Shown one piece after another: positions 32,028 through 35,194 of a DNA stretch of 35,194 nt. Numbering within the stretch: position 1 is the first letter of the stretch; every line of letters begins with the position of its first letter. Under the pieces are notes generated by a model. It searched no databases and had not been told where the DNA came from. It was given only the letters and a program-made list of their open reading frames with translations. The translations under genes and the position numbers were made by a program. Origin of the DNA: a virus; the IMG/VR virus record IMGVR_UViG_3300042569_000285, positions 1 through 35,194 of that record. The stretch is one strand, 5' to 3'.

Positions 32028-32050
32028 TTGTCAGACCTCTATGATAAGGT
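32028..32050 (+). promoter_or_regulatory. RecA-NDp-type promoter, copy 3 (leaderless)
   Basis: TTGTCAGAC (32028-32036), eight bases, then TAAGGT (32045-32050). The -10 ends six bases before the ATG at 32057, so the transcript should begin at the start codon. Confidence 0.75.
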
Positions 32051-32056
32051 AAAACT

Positions 32057-32200
32057 ATGAATCAAACACTAAAGAAACTAATCGAATACATAGCCCCTAA
32101 TGGTGCCTTTGTATCTGCCCTTGTTACCTACCACATTGGTTGCGGTACCTGTGAGGTTGCCTATGCCAAGTCAAGTGTTACCCGTCATTGGGAACACTAA
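32057..32200 (+). CDS. 47-residue protein from a leaderless transcript
   Basis: The protein (MNQTLKKLIEYIAPNGAFVS) has CGTC near residues 29-32, and ends TRHWEH. The cysteine and histidine residues could bind metal, but only one CxxC is present. There is no Shine-Dalgarno and no room for one, because promoter copy 3 ends six bases upstream. The gene is followed two bases later by promoter copy 4. The function is unknown. Confidence 0.65.
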   Translation: MNQTLKKLIEYIAPNGAFVSALVTYHIGCGTCEVAYAKSSVTRHWEH

Positions 32201-32202
32201 AA

Positions 32203-32225
32203 CTGTCACACCCCTATGCTATGGT
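32203..32225 (+). promoter_or_regulatory. RecA-NDp-type promoter, copy 4
   Basis: CTGTCACAC (32203-32211), eight bases, then TATGGT (32220-32225). It has two substitutions in the upstream box, the most diverged copy, but keeps the exact spacing. Confidence 0.62.
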
Positions 32226-32255
32226 AATACCATAACAACAACGAAAGGCTATTCA

Positions 32256-32366
32256 ATGAATGAACTAGCACTAGAACAAATCACTAAGGCTACCTGCCTA
32301 GTGTGCGGTGATAAGTTAGCACCGTTTGAACTATCCAACTCTATCTGTATTTTGTGTGAGGACTAA
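32256..32366 (+). CDS. 36-residue zinc-ribbon microprotein, paralogue of the first
   Basis: The protein starts MNELALEQITKATCLVCGDK and ends NSICILCED, with two CxxC pairs as in its paralogue at 31608. A longer upstream reading of the same frame exists, but GAAAGG eight bases before this ATG and the paralogue alignment fix the start here. The C-terminus is shorter than in the paralogue by four residues. The gene starts a unit with two membrane peptides that ends at a terminator. Confidence 0.75.
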   Translation: MNELALEQITKATCLVCGDKLAPFELSNSICILCED

Positions 32367-32368
32367 TT

Positions 32369-32530
32369 ATGTTGATGTATGTATCTCTAATAATCTTAGT
32401 TAATGTTGTCGCTGGGCTTAGTGCTTATGCGTATGTTGCAATAAAGGAACTAAAGTCTAGTCGTGCTATGTGGCAACAAGCCTACACGTCATTGGCTATC
32501 GAACTAGAATTAGAAAAGAGTTGGAAATAA
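32369..32530 (+). CDS. 53-residue single-pass membrane protein
   Basis: The protein begins MLMYVSLIILVNVVAGLSAY, a membrane segment running to about residue 25, followed by a charged helical tail ending IELELEKSWK. GAGG eight bases upstream, inside the preceding gene, supports the start. It lies 2 bp after the zinc-ribbon gene and one base before the next membrane peptide, so the three are one unit. The topology suggests a membrane-anchored helper, for example a superinfection or lysis modifier (speculative). Confidence 0.65.
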   Translation: MLMYVSLIILVNVVAGLSAYAYVAIKELKSSRAMWQQAYTSLAIELELEKSWK

Positions 32531-32531
32531 A

Positions 32532-32609
32532 ATGGAAGTCTTAATTATTATTTTGTTGTCCATACTTTTATTTGGTGCTATGTCTAGTGATGGTAAGGGA
32601 AAGTTCTAG
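32532..32609 (+). CDS. 25-residue membrane peptide
   Basis: The peptide MEVLIIILLSILLFGAMSSD plus GKGKF is one hydrophobic helix with a short basic tail. It begins one base after the previous stop. Its stop codon is the first codon of a 35-bp sequence repeated exactly at 33372, which contains the terminator. Another 26-residue membrane peptide ends at that second copy, so the pairing of small membrane peptide and repeat is duplicated. Confidence 0.6.
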   Translation: MEVLIIILLSILLFGAMSSDGKGKF

Positions 32610-32610
32610 G

Positions 32611-32641
32611 CTTGACAAAGCCCCCGAAAGGGGGCGACCCC
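32611..32641 (+). terminator. GC-rich hairpin terminator, copy A
   Basis: GCCCCC (32620-32625), a GAAA tetraloop, and GGGGGC (32630-32635). GGGG-GCGA-CCCC overlaps its 3' arm as an alternative hairpin. The 35-bp segment 32607-32641, including the preceding stop codon, recurs exactly at 33372-33406. There is no T run. Confidence 0.6.
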
Positions 32642-32654
32642 AAAGCTAGGCAAA

Positions 32655-32691
32655 TGTCAATTACGACACGCCCGAAAAATCACTGAAATTA
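32655..32691 (+). promoter_or_regulatory. Conserved elements upstream of promoter copy 5
   Basis: TGTCAATTACGACA (32655-32668; TGTC/GACA inverted) and TCACTGAAATTA (32680-32691). Related pairs precede promoter copies 6 and 9, and the second element also precedes copies 2 and 7, so they may be operators or further promoter determinants. Confidence 0.45.
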
Positions 32692-32710
32692 TAGGGTGTC
32701 GCTACCAAAA

Positions 32711-32733
32711 ATGTCAGACCCTTATGCTATGCT
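32711..32733 (+). promoter_or_regulatory. RecA-NDp-type promoter, copy 5
   Basis: ATGTCAGAC (32711-32719), eight bases, then TATGCT (32728-32733). It drives the four-gene unit from 32766. Confidence 0.72.
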
Positions 32734-32765
32734 AAAAGCATACAAACAAACGAAAGGATTTCAAA

Positions 32766-32981
32766 ATGAAATCACTAGATACAGAAAAATACATTCAAGC
32801 CCACGATAATTTGGGTCGTTACCGTTACCCAAGTTCCTATGACAATCGTCTAGCATACGTTTCGCTATCTGCAATTCTTGCGGAGTGCATCAACCAAAGA
32901 TTAGGGTTTAATCAAATCCAAAAGATGCTAGATGAAATGACCCAAAACGAAATCAACTTACTAGAAAGGTTGTCAAAATAA
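32766..32981 (+). CDS. 71-residue helical protein of unknown function
   Basis: The protein starts MKSLDTEKYIQAHDNLGRYR and is predicted largely helical from its pattern (AYVSLSAILAECINQRLG, QIQKMLDEMTQNEINLLERL). It has no metal site, unlike its neighbours. GAAAGG about eight bases before the ATG supports the start. It is the first gene of a unit of four genes joined by TAATG overlaps, ending at terminator copy B. I do not recognise a family. Confidence 0.75.
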   Translation: MKSLDTEKYIQAHDNLGRYRYPSSYDNRLAYVSLSAILAECINQRLGFNQIQKMLDEMTQNEINLLERLSK

Positions 32982-33145
32982 TGACACGCAAAGACTACAT
33001 TGAAATCGCAAAAGTGCTTAACAATAATCTAACAGACACCAACTATGCACTAATTGAAAAACTAACAAAAGATTTTGCAGTGATGTTGAAATCAGATAAT
33101 CAAAACTTTGACAAGACACGATTTGAAAATGCGGTGATGAAATAA
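32981..33145 (+). CDS. 54-residue phage-type small protein
   Basis: The sequence starts MTRKDYIEIAKVLNNNLTDT and ends QNFDKTRFENAVMK. The opening RKDYIEIA and closing F-D-K-x-R-F pattern recur in small proteins of many phages, including cyanophages, with no established function. It is helical and charged. The ATG overlaps the previous stop as TAATG, and its own stop overlaps the next ATG in the same way. Confidence 0.72.
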   Translation: MTRKDYIEIAKVLNNNLTDTNYALIEKLTKDFAVMLKSDNQNFDKTRFENAVMK

Positions 33146-33294
33146 TGCTAAAAGAGTTTATCGGTCTTGAGTGTGTTGCGTGTAAAGATAAAATGAACTA
33201 TGACTACCCAGCATTTTATCCAACTTGGTCAGATTTCTATGACAACATTGTGTGCGAGGATTGCGATAACAAAAACAAGAGAGCAGGATTTTAA
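33145..33294 (+). CDS. 49-residue zinc-ribbon microprotein
   Basis: The protein starts MLKEFIGLECVACKDKMNYD and has two CxxC pairs, CVAC (C10, C13) and CEDC (about C37, C40), spaced about 23 residues apart with an aromatic middle (YPAFYPTWSDFYDN). This resembles an HNH-like or zinc-ribbon knuckle without catalytic residues. It is translationally coupled to both neighbours by TAATG overlaps. The function is unknown. Confidence 0.72.
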   Translation: MLKEFIGLECVACKDKMNYDYPAFYPTWSDFYDNIVCEDCDNKNKRAGF

Positions 33295-33374
33295 TGAACA
33301 GTTTTTATTCTTGGGTTTTAATTTTATCCCTTGCAGGTTTTATTTATTTGCTAGTGGATAGATACACCGACTAG
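33294..33374 (+). CDS. 26-residue membrane peptide
   Basis: The peptide MNSFYSWVLILSLAGFIYLL plus VDRYTD is one transmembrane helix. Its ATG overlaps the previous stop (TAATG). Its stop codon is the first codon of the second exact copy of the 35-bp terminator repeat. It mirrors the 25-residue membrane peptide at 32532 in size, position at unit end and downstream repeat, though the sequences differ. Confidence 0.62.
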   Translation: MNSFYSWVLILSLAGFIYLLVDRYTD

Positions 33375-33375
33375 G

Positions 33376-33406
33376 CTTGACAAAGCCCCCGAAAGGGGGC
33401 GACCCC
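33376..33406 (+). terminator. GC-rich hairpin terminator, copy B
   Basis: This copy is identical to copy A: GCCCCC (33385-33390), GAAA, GGGGGC (33395-33400), followed by GACCCC and then a further CTCGCCCC. The 35-bp repeat 33372-33406 is exact. Confidence 0.6.
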
Positions 33407-33463
33407 TAGCTCGCCCCAGATCAATTACGACATTAAGGTGTGAGTCACTGAAATCACGGGAAA

Positions 33464-33486
33464 TTGTCAGACCCTTATGCTAAGAT
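33464..33486 (+). promoter_or_regulatory. RecA-NDp-type promoter, copy 6
   Basis: TTGTCAGAC (33464-33472), eight bases, then TAAGAT (33481-33486). TCAATTACGACA (33421) and TCACTGAAATCA (33445) lie upstream. The next ATG is 29 bases after the -10. Confidence 0.76.
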
Positions 33487-33515
33487 GAAATCATCATCAA
33501 CCGTTAGGAAAAAAA

Positions 33516-33668
33516 ATGTATTCATTTCAAGATGTTGACTTTGCAACCGAAATCCTTTTGGATGAGGTGTTCGCCTTTGATGAAGGTCTTGAGCAGGAGT
33601 TTGAACTAGATGATGAAATGCCTGAAGATGCAGGAATGGAAGGCTATCTGTTTGGTTGGGACTCATAG
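33516..33668 (+). CDS. 50-residue extremely acidic protein
   Basis: The protein starts MYSFQDVDFATEILLDEVFA and ends GMEGYLFGWDS. By my count it has 17 Asp/Glu residues and no Lys, Arg or His, so it carries a dense negative charge. AGGA about seven bases before the ATG supports the start. It has its own promoter (copy 6) and a hairpin behind it. Such charge is typical of DNA-mimic proteins (Ocr-type anti-restriction, some anti-CRISPRs), but small acidic proteins also have other roles. No homologue is recognised. Confidence 0.7.
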   Translation: MYSFQDVDFATEILLDEVFAFDEGLEQEFELDDEMPEDAGMEGYLFGWDS

Positions 33669-33681
33669 CCCACCACCCCAC

Positions 33682-33693
33682 GGGGTCGCCCCC
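33682..33693 (+). terminator. Hairpin after the acidic gene
   Basis: GGGG-TCGC-CCCC, 13 bp after the stop and followed by CCAGTTTTG. It is the reverse-complement form of the GGGG-GCGA-CCCC hairpin seen elsewhere. Weak as a terminator. Confidence 0.45.
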
Positions 33694-33739
33694 CAGTTTT
33701 GAAAAACCCTTTTACGAAACACCCAAAATGTCACCGAAA

Positions 33740-33762
33740 TTGTCAGACCTCTATGCTAAGAT
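33740..33762 (+). promoter_or_regulatory. RecA-NDp-type promoter, copy 7
   Basis: TTGTCAGAC (33740-33748), eight bases, then TAAGAT (33757-33762). TCACCGAAAT abuts it. The next ATG is 29 bases downstream. Confidence 0.76.
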
Positions 33763-33791
33763 GATACCATCAACCAATCGAAAGGGACACT

Positions 33792-34043
33792 ATGTTCACT
33801 CTACACAACCCAATGAAAGTGATGAACGAGAACTATGTCGTTACATCACACCCTTGCCCAATGTGTGGCGATACCGTAACTGTCAGAATTACATCTGATA
33901 AGTTATTTGCATACCGTCAAGGTGCTTATGCCCAAGACGTGTTGTCTGCCTATGATGCTGACGTGCGTGAGCGTTTCATTAGTGGAGTGTGTGGAGTTTG
34001 CTGGACTGAAATGTTTAGCGATGCTGACTGGGATGAGGAGTAA
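33792..34043 (+). CDS. 83-residue conserved actinophage zinc-ribbon protein
   Basis: The protein starts MFTLHNPMKVMNENYVVTSH and has CPMC (C22, C25) and CGVCW (C67, C70), with LFAYRQGAYAQDVL between and SGVCGVCWTEMF at the end. The arrangement C-P-x-C-G, L-F-x-Y-x-x-G-A, then C-x2-C-W is shared by a family of small proteins in actinobacterial phages, none with a known function to me. GAAAGG about eight bases before the ATG fits. It has its own promoter (copy 7). Confidence 0.82.
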   Translation: MFTLHNPMKVMNENYVVTSHPCPMCGDTVTVRITSDKLFAYRQGAYAQDVLSAYDADVRERFISGVCGVCWTEMFSDADWDEE

Positions 34044-34045
34044 AA

Positions 34046-34068
34046 ATGTCAGACCTCTCTGCTAAGAT
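34046..34068 (+). promoter_or_regulatory. RecA-NDp-type promoter, copy 8 (leaderless)
   Basis: ATGTCAGAC (34046-34054), eight bases, then TAAGAT (34063-34068). The -10 ends seven bases before the ATG at 34076, again leaderless geometry. Confidence 0.74.
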
Positions 34069-34075
34069 AAATCCT

Positions 34076-34210
34076 ATGATGAAATTACCTGCAAGCCCTG
34101 AGCAACTTAGGGCAAGACTAGAATTGCGTAGGAGCAACGCTTCTGCCAAACACCGTAACAAAAAGAAATACACCCGTAAGTCAAAATACAAAAACCTACT
34201 AGGAGAATAA
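34076..34210 (+). CDS. 44-residue strongly basic protein
   Basis: The protein starts MMKLPASPEQLRARLELRRS and continues with HRNKKKYTRKSKYKN before LLGE. Lys/Arg make up about a third of it, concentrated in the second half, so nucleic-acid binding is likely. The start lies seven bases after a -10 box, so translation is probably leaderless; either of two adjacent ATGs could serve. It is followed two bases later by the next gene with AGGAG in its last codons, so the unit continues through WhiB. Confidence 0.7.
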   Translation: MMKLPASPEQLRARLELRRSNASAKHRNKKKYTRKSKYKNLLGE

Positions 34211-34211
34211 A

Positions 34212-34514
34212 ATGGGACTAAACTTCGCAACAGAATTATCCGCTATGGATACTATGCCTATGGAACAGCAGATTAACCTGCACCTGCAATACAATTTCTA
34301 TCCACCAATCCCGTCATCTATGGTACAGCCTTGCGTTGATGCTATTAACGCTTATTGGAATGAGGACATCTATGCAGAAATAGAAATGCCACAAGGAGTT
34401 TCCTATCGTGGAATGACTACTGCACCTGCACACGCAATCGTTGAGCAACACCGCTTAGACGCTTGGGTAATGGAAGATGAATACTATGAAGAAGATGAGG
34501 ACTTCAATGTTTAA
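34212..34514 (+). CDS. 100-residue conserved actinophage protein
   Basis: The protein starts MGLNFATELSAMDTMPMEQQ and contains LQYNFYPPIPSSMVQPCVDA and GVSYRGMTTAPAHAIVEQHR, followed by an acidic tail (EDEYYEEDEDFNV). The aromatic and proline pattern Y-N-x-Y-P-P-I-P and R-G-x3-A-P-A are features I associate with a family of small actinophage proteins of unknown role. AGGAG seven bases before the ATG fits. The last codons overlap the WhiB gene start by 8 bp. Confidence 0.82.
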   Translation: MGLNFATELSAMDTMPMEQQINLHLQYNFYPPIPSSMVQPCVDAINAYWNEDIYAEIEMPQGVSYRGMTTAPAHAIVEQHRLDAWVMEDEYYEEDEDFNV

Positions 34515-34716
34515 CTTTAATGACATAGCCTGTAAAGATGTAGACACAAACTTATTCTTTAGCGAACTAAAGTCTAAGGTAGAAAAAGCAAAAGCAATCT
34601 GCAACTCTTGCCCTGTAAAGTCAGAGTGTTTAGAGTTTGCATTAAATGACGGTATCGAGTTTGGTATTTTTGGTGGAGTCACCGCAGACGAAAGGAAAGC
34701 ACTTGTTTCAAACTAA
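34507..34716 (+). CDS. WhiB-like iron-sulfur transcription factor
   Basis: This 69-residue protein starts MFNFNDIACKDVDTNLFFSE. It has the four [4Fe-4S] ligands C9, C32, C35 and C41 (C-x2-C-x5-C) and the GIFGG turn (53-57) of the G[VI]WGG type, followed by ADERKAL. WhiB proteins are specific to actinobacteria and their phages, bind the sigma-A subunit and act as redox-sensitive regulators; the mycobacteriophage TM4 member blocks host WhiB2. I start it at the internal ATG at 34507, not 34477, because GAGG sits about six bases upstream. It overlaps both neighbours. Confidence 0.92.
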   Translation: MFNFNDIACKDVDTNLFFSELKSKVEKAKAICNSCPVKSECLEFALNDGIEFGIFGGVTADERKALVSN

Positions 34717-34894
34717 TCTAATTGTAAACTTTACTAACGGAGAATCTAAAACTTATTTAGACGTACACCCTGACCAACCAATGTTTATTGAAAAGGGAAC
34801 GCTAACTTTAGAAACCACAAACGGTGAAATGATTTGGTACATACCAGCCGTTTCAATTCTTGACTACTACACGGAGTGTGTGAGGGTGTCATGA
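34703..34894 (+). CDS. 63-residue beta-strand protein with TTG start
   Basis: The sequence after the start reads FQTNLIVNFTNGESKTYLDV and includes TLETTNGEMIWYIPAVSILD, a beta pattern typical of small phage proteins with an SH3-like or PH-like barrel. AAAGGA six bases before the TTG at 34703 supports this start over the upstream ATG at 34646, which would overlap WhiB by 71 bp. It overlaps the WhiB stop by 14 bp and closes the unit. The function is unknown. Confidence 0.65.
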   Translation: MFQTNLIVNFTNGESKTYLDVHPDQPMFIEKGTLTLETTNGEMIWYIPAVSILDYYTECVRVS

Positions 34895-34905
34895 TCCAGG
34901 AAGCT

Positions 34906-34917
34906 GGGGGCGACCCC
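34906..34917 (+). terminator. GGGG-GCGA-CCCC hairpin
   Basis: Four pairs close a GCGA (GNRA-type) tetraloop, 11 bp after the stop of the previous gene. It is the core of the alternative hairpin seen in terminator copies A and B. There is no T run. Confidence 0.42.
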
Positions 34918-34930
34918 ATAATTGCCAAAA

Positions 34931-34964
34931 TGTCAATTACGAAAAGATTAAAAACTCACTGAAA
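34931..34964 (+). promoter_or_regulatory. Conserved elements upstream of promoter copy 9
   Basis: TGTCAATTACGA (34931-34942) and TCACTGAAA (34956-34964), as before promoter copies 5 and 6. Confidence 0.42.
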
Positions 34965-34977
34965 AAATCACTTGAAA

Positions 34978-35000
34978 TTGTCAGACCTTTGTGGTAATGT
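34978..35000 (+). promoter_or_regulatory. RecA-NDp-type promoter, copy 9
   Basis: TTGTCAGAC (34978-34986), eight bases, then TAATGT (34995-35000). The next ATG is 27 bases after the -10. Confidence 0.74.
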
Positions 35001-35027
35001 ATACACATAACCTACTAAGGAGAATAA

Positions 35028-35144
35028 ATGTCAGAATTACTGATTAACTTATTTGAGGGTGTCATTGATGAGCAAGCCCTTGAGAAATTATCTAAAGAAG
35101 AATTAGATGCAATCAACAAAATGCTAACGGAAGCAGGTTACTAA
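35028..35144 (+). CDS. 38-residue acidic helical protein
   Basis: The protein starts MSELLINLFEGVIDEQALEK and ends LTEAGY; it looks like two amphipathic helices. AAGGAG eight bases before the ATG and promoter copy 9 support expression. One base separates its stop from the next ATG. The function is unknown. Confidence 0.65.
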   Translation: MSELLINLFEGVIDEQALEKLSKEELDAINKMLTEAGY

Positions 35145-35145
35145 A

Positions 35146-35194
35146 ATGGGTGCAAGAATTAACTATGTCTTTGATGACGGAACAGAATCACTAA
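35146..35194 (+). CDS. Start of a conserved actinophage protein (partial)
   Basis: Only the first 16 residues lie in the window: MGARINYVFDDGTESL. This opening, M-G-A-R-I-N-Y/F-V-F, is one I recognise from small proteins of unknown function in actinobacterial phages. The gene continues beyond the right edge. It follows the previous stop by one base. Confidence 0.62.
   Translation, partial: MGARINYVFDDGTESL

Noticed and set aside
32100-32255. Longer form of the second zinc-ribbon protein starting at 32100
   Set aside because: The extension overlaps the preceding gene and promoter copy 4, while the ATG at 32256 has a ribosome site and matches its paralogue.
34477-34506. Ten extra N-terminal residues for WhiB
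   Set aside because: The ATG at 34507 has GAGG at proper distance and gives a normal WhiB length; the longer start lies deep within the previous gene.
1-35194. tRNA genes and integrase/attachment sites
   Set aside because: While reading I saw no convincing tRNA-like cloverleaf, T-loop motif in a suitable context, integrase or att-like repeat; this was visual inspection only.

Overview
The window looks like one arm and the middle of a tailed phage (siphovirus) that infects an actinobacterium. The base composition is AT-rich, unlike Streptomyces or Mycobacterium phages, so a low-GC and possibly aquatic actinobacterial host is likely (inference). Actinobacterial hallmarks are a WhiB-like Fe-S regulator, a DUF2746-type membrane protein, -10 boxes placed 5-7 nt before ATG codons (leaderless mRNAs), and nine copies of a promoter matching the mycobacterial RecA-NDp (PafBC-dependent) architecture. 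A B12-dependent ribonucleotide reductase and a small heat-shock protein recall aquatic phages.

Left arm, 1-30019, almost all on the minus strand (read right to left): holin-like protein, DUF2746-like protein, glycosyltransferase, two tail-fibre-like proteins and a small beta protein; then a class II RNR with its own promoter and one small plus-strand zinc-binding gene divergent from it; then a 1118-residue LamG-type protein; then the virion module in classical order: small head gene, portal, prohead protease with a Tudor-like insert and a nested in-frame scaffold, major capsid protein, connector genes, tail terminator, tail tube, G/G-T tail chaperones joined by a -1 frameshift, a 3021-residue tape measure, and two tail-tip genes, the last cut by the window edge. 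Hairpin terminators follow the capsid and tail-tube genes. No terminase, endolysin or replication enzymes are in the window.

Middle, 30020-31607: an AT-only tract carrying a near-consensus leftward promoter, a small rightward gene, a leftward Hsp20 gene, then a non-coding segment with four helically phased 11-bp repeats, a perfect 13-bp palindrome, four 36-37 bp iterons and a perfect DnaA box. I read this as a candidate replication origin.

Right arm, 31608-35194, all plus strand: a dense set of 25-100 residue proteins (CxxC zinc-ribbon peptides, single-pass membrane peptides, a very acidic and a very basic peptide, WhiB) in short transcription units. Most units begin with a copy of TTGTCAGAC-N8-TAnnnT and several end with a GC-rich hairpin. 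This is probably the early region.

The most unusual observations are two tandem ADP-ribosyltransferase-like domains inside the tape measure protein, delimited by a recurring GGR linker, and the array of nine DNA-damage-type promoters. The nested scaffold start and the frameshift signal are well supported by the sequence.
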